Positions 50,208-62,823 are shown, numbered from the stretch's first letter. The stretch is 64,000 nt of DNA from Diogma glabrata (GCA_963693315.1 OY856188.1:214180091-214244090), one strand, 5' to 3'. The notes: generated by a model not told the origin, from the sequence alone. Translations and numbers: made by a program.

Positions 50208-53088
50208 GTGAAATGTGAACAACAGCACACAGAAAGGAAAGTCGAAAATCAAACGCAGAAAAAAGAAATACAAAATCTACTACAGAAGTGGACAACAGAG
50301 CTTACAAATGAAGAAAAGAAAGAAGCAGAGCAGTTGCTCGAACGTTATTCGTCCATCTTCTGCAGCACATCAGCAGACAACGGAAGAACTAATCTGGTTA
50401 AACATAAAATTGACACGGGAGGAGAGATGCCGATTCGTCAAGCACCAAGAAGTTTACCATTAGCAAAACGGGAAGAAGCTGATAGAATGGTAAAGGATAT
50501 GAAAATGGCTGGTGTTATCGAGCAATCAGATAGTCCATGGAGTTCACCTGTGGTTTTACATGGAAAGAAGGATGGAACTATGAGATTCTGCGTCGACTAC
50601 AGAAAACTGAATGCAGTAACAAAGAAAGAAAGCTACCCATTACCTCGAATTGATGATACCCTGGACACATTATCAGGTGCCAAATTATTCTCAACATTAG
50701 ATCTACAAAGTGGTTATTGGCAGGTAGAAGTCCAAGAAGAGGATCGAGAAAAGACAGCGATTAGTGTGGGTAGTGGGCTATGGCAGTTTAACGTTATGCC
50801 GTTCGGGCTATGTAATGCTCCCGCAACATTTGAACGTTTAATGGAACGTGTGCTGAAAGGATTACATTGGAGAACGTGCCTTGTGTACTTGGACGACATC
50901 ATTGTAATGGGCAAGGATTTCGACGATCATTTGAAGAATTTAGAAGAAGTCTTCGAGAGAATCCAAGCAGCAGGACTAAAATTGAGTTCAAAGAAATGTA
51001 CACTATTCAGAGAAGAAGTAAAGTACTTGGGGCACAAAGTAACAACAAATGGAATACACACAGATGCTGATAAGATCACAGCAGTAAAAGAATGGCCAAG
51101 ATCTAAGAATTTACATGAGCTTCGCAGTTTTCTGGGATTGTGCACTTACTACCGACGTTTTGTACCAGGATTTGCCAATGTTGCTAAGAGTCTACATGAG
51201 CTCACGAGGAAGGATAAATGGACCGAAAAGCAAGAAGACGCGTTTGTGGAGCTTCGGAAAAGATTGTGCACTGCACCAGTTCTGGCTTACCCTATACCAA
51301 ATTTTAAATTCATATTAGACACTGATGCCAGCAATGATGGTATAGGAGGAGCGTTATCTCAAGAAATTGATGGACAAGAAAAAGTAATAGCTTATTACTC
51401 AAAAATACTGTCCAAGCCAGAAAAGAATTATTGTGTAACCCGTAAAGAATTGCTGGTTATAGTGGAATGTGTAAAACATTTCCACAAGTATTTGTACGGC
51501 CAAAAATTCCATTTGAGAACTGATTATGGAGCATTGAGGTGGCTACTGCAATTTAAGAACCCGGAAGGACAAGTAGCACGATGGATTGAACGCTTACAGG
51601 CTTATGATTTCGACATTGAACATCGAAGGGGAAGTGCACATGGAAATGCTGATGCATTATCAAGAAGGCCATGCCAGGTGGAATGCAAGCACTGTAATCG
51701 GGTGGAGAGTAAGGAAAACATTATTGATGTCAGGCTTCTGCAAGTGCTTCCTAGTGAAGACTGGACACATGAAGTGGTAAGGAAAGAGCAACTGGAAGAT
51801 CCGAGCTTGGCACCAATAATAAAGTTCAAGGAAAAGGGAGAAAAACCTACATGGAGTGAGATTGCCGATAAAAGTCAAACGTTGAAGGCATATTGGGCAC
51901 AATGGGACAGTCTCTGTATTGAAGATGGATGCTTAAAAAGAATTTGGGAAAGCCCTGACGGATCAGTTAAAGAATCAATGATAGTAGTTCCCAAAATAAG
52001 AATACCTCAAGTATTAAAGGAATATCATGAAGGAACCAGTGGCGGTCACCTGGGTATTAACAAAATCCTTGCTAAAGTACGGCGTAGATTTTATTGGTCC
52101 GGAGCACGACAAAATCGGTAGTGGAATGGTGTCAAGCATGCGATCAATGTGCGGCTGCAAAGGGACCTGCAAGAAGAAGTCGTGGTAACATGAGGCAGTA
52201 TAATGTAGGAGCACCATTCGAGAGAATTGCGATGGATGTAGCTTGACCATTTCCGACTTCTGATAACAACAACAAATATGTGCTAGTCATAATGGATTAT
52301 TTTAGCAAGTGGCCAGAAGTGTGTGCAATACCAAACCAAGAAGCAACAACGATCGCTGAAGCAGTAGTTAGCAATTGGATAAGTCGCTACGGAGTACCGA
52401 TGGAGATTCACACAGATCAAGGAAGAAATTTTGAATCTACCATATTTCAAGAAATTTGTCAGATGCTTGGAGTTAATAAAACTAGAACAACTGCTTCACA
52501 TCCTCAATCAGATGGCATGGTGGAAAGATTTAATGCTACTCTTGAGAAATATCTCGCAAAAGTAGTAAACAAGAATCAACGTGATTGGGACCGTCATATT
52601 CCGTTATTCTTGATGGCTTAGAGATCAGCAGTGCATGATACAACCAAAACGACGCCAGCTACAACCATTTTTGGAAATGATTACGGCTACCTGGTGATCT
52701 GAAGTTTGGGATTATTCCATCGTCAACATTATGTGTCCAAGATTATGTTAATAAACTTCAAAAAGAACTTGAGGAGGTACACACGTTTGTCAGACAGAGA
52801 GCACAGATATCCAGTGATCGAATGAAGGCTCGGTATGACATTCGCGCAAACAACAAAGGATTTGAGGAAGGACAACTAGTGTGGCTACACAATCCACAGC
52901 GGAGAAAAGGATTATCTCCTAAACTACAAACATCTTGGGAAGGACCTTATACCATCATAACAAAATTAAACGATGTCGTTTATCGAATAAAGAAAGGTCA
53001 ACGAGCGAAACCAAAAGTCGTTCATCTACAGAGATTAGCACTCTATAGAGGAGGATATTTAGATTATATTCGGGACGAACAGAAATAA
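50208..53088 (+). pseudogene. pol: Polymerase: RT, RNase H, integrase with late frameshifts
   Basis: 50208-52121 is one open frame of 637 codons: RT with FCVDYRKLNAVTKKESYPLP and YLDDIIVMG, RNase H with LDTDASNDGIGGALSQE, and the start of the integrase zinc domain (GGHLGINKILAKVRRRFYW). A frameshift near 52113 interrupts it. The integrase core continues in 52280-52621 (HTDQGRNFES, DGMVERFNAT) until a TAG at 52619-52621, and its C-terminal part is 52822-53088 (FEEGQLVWLHNPQRRKGLSP). All catalytic residues I can locate are present. Integrase is broken. Confidence 0.9.
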
Positions 53089-53438
53089 GTTGGGGAGAAT
53101 GTGATGATTATGGAAGACTATAAAACACAGCACTATCGAGAAAATCACTATCACTACATCTTTCGAGAAAATTCTTCTAAAAGAAATGTAAAAATCAATA
53201 AAAACCAAATCAATAAAACCAAATCAACGTAACCAAAGTAAACATTTAATAGGAAGTATTTGTTTTATCGAATAAGGATTGGTTAACGAAATAAAAATTG
53301 GTAAATAAAACAATTGAAAAGAATAGATTTCACACCTAGGTGTCAATATTTGAAGATCGTCTTATTGTTGATAAAGGAAGGAAAAAAGGGTGTGTTCTAG
53401 AATATTACAGTAGCATCGAGGCTATTTCATGTAGTATA

Positions 53439-54354
53439 CCGGGTGATTTTTTTAACCTGAAACTTTCAAATATCTCGAAAAATAAGCACTCTACGAAAAA
53501 AATGTCCATATTCGAAATTTAATCATACCGCAAGAGAAACACATTAGTGCAAAAAAATAGTCCCGCACCCCCTCTCTTTGTAGGTGGGCGGGGGTAACTT
53601 TGAATCTAAAATAGGAACCCCAATTTTTTATTGCAGATACGGATTTTACGGCTAAAAGTACGTACGATTTGACTAAAAAATTTGTTCGATTCATGATAGA
53701 TGGCGCTGTAATCGACGAAATTCGATTTTTTCGATTTCTTTTACTAAGAACATATGCCTACGATTTTGTAATACATTTGAAATAAAAAATATCACGTTTT
53801 CATTGTAAAAAGTTTATTAATGTAAATGGCTGGTGAATAAATAAATTTCAGCTTAAAATAAGTGTTCAAAATAATGCCCTTCGACTTCAATGCACTTATT
53901 AATCCGCTCTTCAAATGACTGTACACAACTGAGAAGTGTGTCTGCTTGAATTTCGGCACAAGCATTTTTGATTCGCCCAATCATATTCTCACGTGTTGTT
54001 GGTTCTTGTTTGTAAACTTTCTCTTCGAGATAGCCCCACAAAAAAAAATCTGGCGAAGTAAGATCTGGTGATCTGGCCGGCCAATTTACATCTATCATGA
54101 ATCGAACACAACTTTTTAGTCAAATCGTACGTACTTTTAGCCGTAGAATCCGTATCTGCAATAAAAAAATTGGGGTTCCTATTTTAGATTCAAAGTTACC
54201 CCCGCCCACCTACAAAGAGGAGGGGTCGGGGACTATTTTTTGGCACTAATGTGTTTCCCCCGCGGAATGATTAAATTTTGAATATGGACATTTTTTCCGT
54301 AGAGTGCTTATTTTTCGAGATATTTGAAAGTTTCAGGTTAAAAAAATCACCCGG
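53439..54354 (-). mobile_element. mariner-like element with ~265-bp inverted repeats
   Basis: CCGGGTGATTTTTTTAACCT at both ends, target TA duplicated (53437-53438 and 54355-54356). Removing it restores GTAGTATATATAAAAGG exactly as in the 5' LTR. The arms 53439-53703 and 54092-54354 are near-perfect inverted copies, much longer than normal mariner ends. 916 bp, internally deleted. Confidence 0.92.
53853..54098 (-). pseudogene. mariner transposase C-terminus
   Basis: 81 codons with WPARSPDLTSPDFFLWGYLE, the block holding the last catalytic aspartate of mariner transposases, then KNACAEIQAD. The start codon lies inside the right inverted repeat. The N-terminal DNA-binding and first catalytic regions are absent. 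Confidence 0.85.
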
Positions 54355-54654
54355 TATATAAAAGGTGTTGTTCAAGGATACAACCAGTATAAAATTGTTA
54401 GCTATATAAATGTAACTCGGCTAAGAAACGTTACAATATGAAAGGTCTTGAATTCAGTATCCTTCAAAAATGTATTTTAGAATTTTTCATTCCACAGTTT
54501 TTTGAATAAATTTAATAATAGCGTTTTATTCATGTTTTCTTTCTCTACTTAGTTCCGGACCTATGTAATAAAAAAACTTTAAAAGTCTTTGAAAATATAA
54601 AAAAAAGAGGTAACTTTTGAACGAAAAAATATAAGGAAGTGTAAAATACGCATA

Positions 54655-57180
54655 ATCTTATTTATTATTTATTTATTTATTTATTTAAAGTTTTATTAGC
54701 CGTGAAGCTTTATAATTATATAATACATTTTGTATAAATTTTCTAATAAATTCAATAAATTCATCAAATTTCTCTAAAAATTCCAAAAATTATTAAACAA
54801 AATTATTTTTAATGTAATTTGAAAGTTCCCATTTAAAACCGTGGATATTATATAAGTTTTTTATTTCAACTGGAAGACTGTTGAATAATGGAAGTCCTTG
54901 TACCATAAGAGTGTTACAATCCAAATTTCTTCTACCAGCTAAAGGAACAAAATCACCAGAATTTCTTAACGGATACCGTTCATTTGACACATACTGCACA
55001 TATTTTAATAAATAATAAGGCAACTGTTGTGTTTTTAATTTAAATACGAACAATAATAATCTGAACATTAATCTTTGGTTCACACTCATCCAACCCATTG
55101 CATTAAGCATGAACTGAATGTTGGTTCTTCTATCGCAACCTAGTAATATTCTTAATGCTCTGTTTCGTAATTTCTGCATACGATGTTTTAAATTTACATT
55201 ATTAAATGCCAATATTGTTGCACAATAATCAAAATGTGGTAAAATAGTAGTATTATAAATTGTTTTAGCACTAAAAAGTGTTAGTTTACTACGAATTCTT
55301 CCTAATAAATTAACTTTTTTTGCTATATTTTTACAAATGGAGTCCGCATTTTCATTAAATTTCAGTTGGTTGTCAATAAAAACTCCTAAATACTTTATTA
55401 CTTTGACTTTTTCTATAAAGATGTTATCAATCTTCAAATGTGGACATTCATCATTATTATTGAATACAATAAATTTTGTTTTTGAAACGTTAATTTTAAG
55501 CTTGTTCATTTTTAACTATACATCTAATCTATCTATATCTTCTTGGATTTTATTTACACTATCAACAATCGAGTCTTCACATACATAAATAGCTGTATCA
55601 TCAGCAGAAAGTGATAGTGAGTTAATAATACATTCATTGATATCATTAATATAAATTATAAACAATAACGCAGCTAAAACTGATCCTTGTGGTAAGCCTA
55701 TATCAATACTTAAAGCCATGCCACATGCAAAATATAAACGAACGAATTCGGTCGTTTTAAGTAAAATGTGCCACATGAACAAAAAATTTATCGGCGATAT
55801 TTACAACAACAACAACACTAAAACTGACAGTTTGCAAAATAAAATATGAATTGTTATATTGAATTTGAAATGAAAATTTTTAATATGAATGCAATTATAT
55901 TCCTAAAATTTTAATTTAAAACAAACTCAACGTAAATTATAAACAATCACAAAAACAAACTTTCAAAATAAAAAATACCACGATGTGATGTTAAATCCGA
56001 ACGATAAAAAAAATTGGTCATAATTCTACAGAAATCGTTCATAATTCTCCAAAAAATCAGTGGAAATTTATGAACGATTTTTTTATTTCTATCGGCGGTA
56101 GAAATCGTGCAAAATGATTTTTGGAAAAATTATCACTTAAAATTAATTTAATAATAAGCTTTGTTTATTTTAATTGATAGGTATTCTAATTTACCGTACA
56201 TTAGGCATAATACCGTACATTACATAATATCCAAATAAAGCAAGTTTTCGTTTAATCAAAAATTAGAAAATCGTTGCTAGCAATCCGGCAAAAATCGTCA
56301 GGTGGCAACGACTTTAGTGAAGATGATTTAATTTTATTTATTTTGGTCCTTTGTTTTCTATTAGTTAAGTATAATTTAAACCAGTTTAACTCAACAGAAT
56401 GTATTCCCATTAACTCTAACTTTTGTAATAGTATTTTTCTATCGATTGTCTTTCAAATCAAAAAAATACAGCAATAATCTTTTTTTTGTCATTTATATTC
56501 CTTTTCAATTCAGTTATCAGCCAGTTAAAGGCTGTTTCACAAGAAAATCTTTTTTTAAATCCTGATTGCTGTTCAATTAATAAGTTGTTAGATTCCAAGT
56601 AGTCCTCTAGCTGTATTTGAACTATTTTTTCTAGTACTTTTTCATAAAGGGGCAGACCATTAATTGGCCTCATTTCATCACAATTTATTGTTTTGCTAAC
56701 TTTTCGCACGGGCGTAATTACACTTTCATTCCAATGTTTTGGAAATACACCTTGTATTAATGAATTGTTGATAATATCTAATAATACTGGTCCAATATGA
56801 TCAAATCCATCCAATAATATAGAGCAATTCATTTGATTATTGTCATTTTTGTTATTCATTTGTTTAATTAAAGTCGTCAATTCAATGAGCGATTAGTACG
56901 AAATTTAAAGATATTATGATTAATTACTTGAATATTATTAACATAATTAATAATAGGTATACTATTTTGCACTTCTGTGATACTATCTATGAAGTAGGAA
57001 TTCAATTCTTCAGAAATTATTTGTTGATCATTAATGATAGTATTATCAATATTTAATTGTACAATTTCACTATCCGCCGTTTTGTTATTTATTAGTTCTT
57101 TTATAATTTTCCACATGCCCTTTATATCCCCTTGGTTTCTGTTTATTAGATTTTGGTAATAATTGGATTTTTTTAAATTA
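54655..57180 (-). pseudogene. LINE endonuclease-less fragment: reverse transcriptase and C-terminus
   Basis: Minus strand, 3' end with AAATAAATAAAT repeats (54658-54687). Coding pieces: 57116-56877 and 56880-56458 (NNSLIQGVFPKHWNESVITP, RPINGLPLYEKVLEKIV), then in another frame LLQKLELMGIHSVELNWFK to ~56300; after an insertion, IDIGLPQGSVLAALLFIIYI and the SADDTAIY catalytic box (55782-55516); one TAG; then the C-terminal region 55509-54793 (KVIKYLGVFIDNQLKFNEN). Jockey/CR1-type RT. It is truncated at its 5' end, so no endonuclease remains. It lies inside the left arm of the foldback element. Confidence 0.82.
55790..56290. mobile_element. Unclassified insertion in the LINE RT
   Basis: About 0.5 kb separates adjacent RT motifs. 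Its right border reads TTGCCACCTGACGATTTTTG on the minus strand and the left border region has ATGCCACATG, weakly similar. Internal repeats include AAATCGTTCATAATTCT twice (56025-56065). No coding capacity and no clear duplication. Confidence 0.4.
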
Positions 57181-57185
57181 TATTA

Positions 57186-58645
57186 AAGGGGTGGGAATGA
57201 GAAGGGGCAAAACACCATTTAAAACCCAGTCGTGTGGGATATCAAATGAAAGAGCACTTAATTTAAGAAACATTCCATTTTTTTTTAGAATTTTGCGGTG
57301 CACAGTTTTTGAATTATTGTCAAAAAAGTGCAACAAAAAGTTGGTCCGCCCCTTGGGTTTCGAGCTTAATTGACAGAAAAATTTGAAAAAATTCATAGAG
57401 AGAGTTTGATAAACTCTGAACGAAAATTATAGCGAAGTATCACATAATAGTTTTCTGTATTTTGAGGGGATGAGATTGGGGAGGGTGGAAAAATATTTGT
57501 TTGACCCTTACAAGTGGGGTGTTATATGAAAGAGCACTTAATTTAAGAAACATTCTATTTTTTTGTAGAATTTTTCCGAGCACGGTTTTTGATTTATTGT
57601 CAAAAAAGTGCAACAAAAAGTTGCCCCCCCCCCCCCCTTCTGCGTTTTGACCTTGATTGACAGAAAAATTTGAAAAAACACATGGAGATAGGAAATTTGA
57701 TAAACTATAGCGAAGTGTCACATAATAATTTTTCTGTATTTTGAGGGGAGGAAATTTGGGAAGGGTGAAAAAAATCATTTTTGATCCCAACGAATGGGGT
57801 CTCATATGAAAGAGCACTTAATTTAAGAAACATTCTAATTTTTTTTAGAATTTTACCGTGCACAGTTTTCTAATTGAACGGCTGAGTAGAAAAAGGATAA
57901 TATTCAAAAAAATGGAATATTATTCTTTATACGCTCATTAAACGAATTCGACATTCAACTACAAAATAGCTATCTCAGTTTATTTTTCGTATTTTTGGAA
58001 TATTATCCTTTTCCTACTCAGCCGTTCAATTATTGTCAAAAATGTGCAACAAAAAGTTGGTTCCCCCTCTGCGTCTCGACGTTGATTGACAGAAAAATTT
58101 TAAACAACACACACGGAAATTTAATAAACCCTGAACGAAAACTATAGCGGGGTGTCACATAATTGTTTTTCTGTATTTTGAGGGGGTGAGATTGGGGAAG
58201 GGTGAAAAAAATCATTTTTGATCCCAACGAGTGGGGTGTCATGTGGAAGAGCATTTAATTTAAGAAACATTGTAAATTTTATTAGAACTTTACGGTGCAC
58301 AGTTTTTGAAATATTGTCAATTTTTATTGAATTGTTATTTGAATTCATAATGTATATTTTCCAATTTAAGCCATTTACAGTTGGTGTAAATGAATCTCCC
58401 TTTAGTTACCCTAAACTGCTATTGCTAATATTTAACGAGATGTAACATTGTGTATAATTTTAATCAATTTTCAAATGATTTCGCTATTGACATTTACAAG
58501 TAAAAAATCATTTTTATGTGCCAATGGTCTACCAATTTAAAAAGTCTACAACACAACTTTATTTAAATTTTTTCTGTCAGTTTGTTGTTTTACTTTCACG
58601 GAACCCTCAGCGAGCGAATTTTATTCGCACTTGACTGACTTTTTT
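57186..58645 (+). repeat. Foldback left arm: ~280-bp tandem units
   Basis: Units marked by GAAAGAGCACTTAATTTAAGA start near 57249, 57531 and 57808 (spacing ~280), and by GGAAGAGCATTTAATTTAAG near 58245 after a 152-bp MITE. Each has GTGCAACAAAAAGTTG and GAACGAAAACTATAGCG. A C-run lies at 57628-57638. Inner end GCGAATAAAATTCGC-like at 58615. Confidence 0.85.
57876..58027. mobile_element. 152-bp MITE
   Basis: Inverted ends GAACGGCTGAGTAGRAAAAG followed by GATAATATTC, about 30 bp long with one mismatch, in a 4-bp duplication AATT (57872-57875 and 58028-58031). The empty site is preserved in the neighbouring tandem units (TTGAATTATTGTC). Confidence 0.88.
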
Positions 58646-60209
58646 TGTATTTCTATTTCTTCATTTCTCCAAAAGATCGATATTTTCGATTTTTTTTCTT
58701 TTTCTTCCATGACACAATTTACTGAAGCAGGATAAGAAAGTAGATTCATTTTTTTATGTCGGTTTGCAGATTAAATTTTATTGGATGAATGGGACACGAA
58801 AACTTTATTGTGTTCGGATTGCCGTGTCCCATTATTCTAGGAAATTTAATCCAAAAATCGACTAAAAATTTACTTTGCTATTCCATTTTCTTACATAAAA
58901 TGTCTTGTGTAGTATGAATTACAACATGGGTCACAACAACACATAGAAACCTTTTACGAGCGAGGTCTCACAAAAAAAATACGTCTGTAACAAAAACTTA
59001 TCCCTTTATTGCCTGTGCAAATTTTGACAGTAGTGTTGAAATTCAAATATTTGTTTTCGAATTATTTATGTTGCAGAAATGTATGAAGAAAACAAGGAAA
59101 AACAACAAACGTGTAAATTTCAATTTCATCAATAATCAAAATGTGTTCAAACATTCGCAAGAGTTTATACAGTAATAGTTATTTACGCACAAACGAATTG
59201 TAAAACACATTTTACATCCTAGTTATCGTATTCGACTGAAAGTTGAACTTAACGCTCGTAAAATAAAAGCCCGTTGCTATATAAAACATTAGTGTATTTT
59301 TCTACTTTGCCGCCCGTAAAATAATCGCCGAGAAATTAATCATAAAATTAGAATAAACAAATAAATTATTGTATGAAGTTTATAGAAAAAATCATGGCAT
59401 GTTTAGTATAATTTTCAAAATGTCTAGCGGGTTTAAAAAATTCAAAAATTGATTTATACCTCAATTAAGTTGTGTAGTTGTACGTAAAACGTTGTACACA
59501 CACTCAGGCTGAAAGGAAGATTACACCCTTGGTTCAATAAAAGCCCTCACTTCAATCGCGTCGGGCTTCAATATGAACCGCAGGCGTAATCTTCTACTTT
59601 CAGCCCTCGATATGTAAATAACTATTACTGTAAACTGTATGTAAATAACTATGACTATGACTAGTTTTACAATAGTTTTATTTCTTAAAATATTTGTCTC
59701 TTTTTAATATTAGATTTTTTCATAACTGCTTATTTAAGTATTTTATTATGTTCTTTGTTATTGTTGTCTCTCTCTTTACCGTATTGTTTTGTAAAAAATT
59801 GTATATATAAGATTTTTATTGTAACTATTTAATCATTACTCCAGAAGATGGCCTAACAAGCTGAAATATATATAGAGTAACAGTAAAATTAAAAAAAGCT
59901 TTGTTTTCTTTAATTTTTTATTAAACTTATTAAATAAGTTATTTGCGTAAAGTAACAAGAGATTGACATTATGTCAAAATATTTTAGATCATTGATCTAG
60001 ACCCAGATAAATATCTGGGTTATGTTGTTGTTTTTACATGTAAAAAATAGACTTGATCTAGACCTTGACTCTGACCCAAATGAAAAAAACGCAGCTATTA
60101 TTTAATCTTGAATTCAATTTGAATTATAATTCATAACCATATATTTATATTATATTTAATTACCGATTGTGTTAAATTTTAAATACCGATTTTTTATTTT
60201 ATTTTTTAA
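58646..60209. other. Centre of the foldback element
   Basis: No coding region. It contains a GGGACACG...CGTGTCCC palindrome (58790-58830) and the hairpin MITE below. AT-rich otherwise. Confidence 0.5.
59170..59630. mobile_element. Hairpin MITE with CAGTAATAGTTATTTAC ends
   Basis: A perfect 17-bp inverted end with flanking TA on both sides, 461 bp. The interior has a second hairpin (GGCTGAAAGGAAGATTAC near 59508 with GTAATCTTCTACTTTCAGCC near 59586). A partial inverted copy is at 62899-63245, and a related terminus starts at 63360. Confidence 0.78.
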
Positions 60210-61460
60210 CCTTTTAAATATAAAAAAAGTCGGTTAAGTGCGAATAAAATTCGCTCGCCTAGGGTTCCGTTCCGTGAATGCTAGAAGAACAATCTGACAA
60301 AAATAATTTAAATAAAGTTGTTTTGTAGACTTTTTATATCGCCATTCCATAGGCGCATAAAATTGATTTTTGAGTAAAAGTCATTATAGCAATGTCAATT
60401 GAAAATTGATCCAAATTATACACAAAATGTTAAATACTGTTATTAGCAAAAGCAGTTTAGGGAGAGATGATAACTAAGGAGTAATTGCACACCAACTTGT
60501 AAATGGTTTAAATTGGAAAATATACATTATTAATTCAAATAACAATTCAATAATAATTGACAATAATTCACCGATAATGCATCGCAAAATTCTAAAAAAA
60601 CTTACAATGTTTCTTAAATTATGTGCCCTTTCCTATGACACCCCACACTTGTTAGAATCAAAAATGATTTTTTCTATGCGAAAAGTAAACTCACTAGTGA
60701 AATAGAATAACAAATTAAAGTTGCTATGGTTTTTCATATAATTTTGCAAAGTATTTTAAACAACGTAGCCATGCAAAAATAGAAAATGAATTTTGAATGT
60801 TTTGTTGTCGATTTCTTACTTTATAATTTATAGTAAATATCGATTATATATTAACATCATAGAAAAAATTGCATTTCCTACGCGAGATAAAAACGTTTTT
60901 CGTTCGTAAACATGTCTCACTCGACGCTAGCGCGTCTCGTGAACAAATGTTTACTCACGAAAAAAACAATGTTTTCATCTCTTGTAGGAAAATATACTAT
61001 TTTTCACTCTTCCTCAAGCTCACCCCCTCAAAATACAGAAAAATAAATATGTGACACTTCGCTATAGTTTTAGTTCAGGGTTTATCAAATTTCCTATCTC
61101 TGTCTGTTTTTTGAAATTTATCTGTCAATCAACGTCGAAACGTAGGGAGGGGTGGGGCGGACCAACTTTCAGTTGCACTTTTTGACAATGATTCAAAACC
61201 TGTGCACCGTAAAATTCTAAAAAAATTTACAATGTTATGTTTAAAATGTTATGTTTAATGTTTAAATTAAGTGCTCTTTTATATGAAACTCCACTTGTTA
61301 GGGTCAAAAAAGATTTGTTTACCCTTTTCCAATCTTACCCCTCAAAATTTAGAAAAATAATTATGTGACACTTCGCTATAGTTTTCGTTCAGAATTTATC
61401 AAACTTCCTTTCTCTGTGATTTTTTTTCAAATTTTTCTGTCAATTAAGCTCGAAACCCTT
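60210..61460 (-). repeat. Foldback right arm, inner part
   Basis: Inverted copy of 57186-58645, from GCGAATAAAATTCGCTCGCC (60239) to GCTCGAAACCCTT (61460). Confidence 0.85.
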
Positions 61461-62178
61461 AGAGTATATATAAATATAGAGAGAACATAACTTTAAAATT
61501 GTATGAAAAGAGACATAAGAAATCGTGTTTGCTAATATGTCATATTCAATTTCTCATTTCGCCATTTGCATTTCTGTTTATTTACAACAACCAACTATTG
61601 TATTAAATTATAAATTAAAAACAATTAAATAATTTAAAACGAAACAAAAAGTACAATCTATTATTTTTAGTTGTGCTAATTTTTATAAAATGAATAAAAA
61701 TAATTACGAGAGTATTTTACATTTATTGTGTTATTTCCAGTGATTTTATAATAGTGAACATTTTATTATTTTATAATGCAAATGTGCAAATATTTAAGTT
61801 ATGTATACATCCTGAAAGTATATTATGAAAACTAGCTGGCGACCAACTTTTCCTTATTGTGTAGTTTATTTTTAATAGATAAAAGATTAAAATTTATATA
61901 TTTGGTCAGAATCAAATCCTAATCTGTCATTTTTCTTATTTCTTTTTATATAGTAGCAGTGAGGGAGAAACTATTATTTTTTTGTGGTAGGTTTTTTTCT
62001 TATAGATTTAAAAGAAACTCGCAATAATTGTACAATTTTGAATCAAATGAAAAATTTATGCACGTCTTTGGGAAGACAAACCGGTTTCTCTCTCAGAGAA
62101 ATAAAGGAAAACAAACAAACAAAAAAACGATTTGACAGAAGATCAATCACGATTAATATTAGTTATGGTGGTCGGTTG
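61461..62178 (-). mobile_element. hAT-family fragment (relative of 23577-26899)
   Basis: 61500-62080 is the inverted counterpart of roughly 25690-26230. Shared phrases: CTCGTAATTATTTTCATTCA, TTATAAAAATTAGCACAAC, AATAATAGTTTCTCCCTC. No TIRs were identified at its borders. Confidence 0.75.
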
Positions 62179-62821
62179 TCGAAACCAAAGGGGTAGGACC
62201 AACTTTTTGTTGCACTTGTTTGACAATAATTCAAAAACTGTGTACTGCAAAATTCTAAAAATAATTACAATGTGTCTTGAATTAAGTGCTCGTTTATATA
62301 ATATCTCACATGGCTGGGTTTTAAATGGTGTTTTCCCCCTTCTCATTCCCACCCCCTTAATAAATACGATTATGAGAATTTTACACTTCGCTATATTTCT
62401 CGTTCAAAAGTTACCACTTTTTCTATATTTCATAAGATTTTTGAAGTTTTTTTATTAAATAGGTTCGGAAATCGGAACTCATGAAAACATGAAAAAAACG
62501 CAATTATTCAATTTTATTCAAAAACTGTGTAGTAAAAAATTCTAAAATACATTTTTAAGAGATACTGAATACAAGCCCTCATATAACACCCTACTTGACT
62601 CGGTAAAAAAATTACTTCCTTAAAGGTCTCATTTTGTAGTCCCGTAAAACAAACAGAAACAACTTTATTTTTTTTGTACCGTCATCTTCAGGAGACAGGT
62701 TAGTATTATACGCATCTTAAATTTCAGGTCCATAGGATTTATAGTTTATGAGATAACCGATTTTAACACAAAAACACATCATAATCTCACCAGTAGTGTT
62801 CCGTATAAAAACGGAACCCTA
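62179..62821 (-). repeat. Foldback right arm, outer part
   Basis: Inverted counterpart of 46883-47109, 54436-54655 and the start of 57186. Uninterrupted here, so it shows the empty sites of the gypsy and LINE insertions in the left arm. Confidence 0.85.
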
Positions 62822-62823
62822 AA

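Larger units (their letters stand above)
47110..54435 (+). mobile_element. Ty3/gypsy element, full length but degraded
   Basis: 5' LTR 47110-47761; primer-binding site 47764-47780 (TGGTGTCAGAAGTGAAA, same as in the 6004 element); gag, protease, pol; purine tract TTGGGGAGAA; 3' LTR 53100-54435. The 3' LTR contains a mariner and lacks ~240 bp present in the 5' LTR. No target duplication survives. Frameshifts, stops and a poly(A)-tailed insertion in gag make it defective. Confidence 0.92.
53100..54435 (+). repeat. 3' LTR, containing a mariner and an internal deletion
   Basis: Begins TGTGATGATTATGG and ends GAAACGTTACA. Relative to the 5' LTR, the part between TTGTTAGC and GTAACTCGG is missing. 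Confidence 0.9.
46883..62821. mobile_element. Foldback-type element with ~1.9-kb terminal inverted repeats, split by later insertions
   Basis: Outer ends read TAGGGTTCCGTTTTT(T)ATACGGAAC in inverted orientation. The left arm runs 46883-47109, 54436-~54655, ~57180-58645; the right arm runs (inverted) 62821-62179 then 61460-60210. The two are collinear throughout. Landmarks shared in order include TTACCGAGTCAAGTAGGGT, TAACTTTTGAACGA, GGGGTGGGAATGAGAAGGGG, GTGCAACAAAAAGTTGGTCC and GCGAATAAAATTCGC. The interruptions are a gypsy element (47110-54435), a LINE (~54655-57180) and a hAT-family fragment (61461-62178). Without them the element is ~5.4 kb. Arms made partly of tandem units are typical of Foldback/Galileo elements. 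No transposase was seen. Confidence 0.75.

Noticed and set aside
47109..54440. Target-site duplication for the 47110 gypsy element
   Set aside because: Left flank GGGT and right flank ATAT differ; comparison with the intact right arm shows a few bases were lost at the left border.
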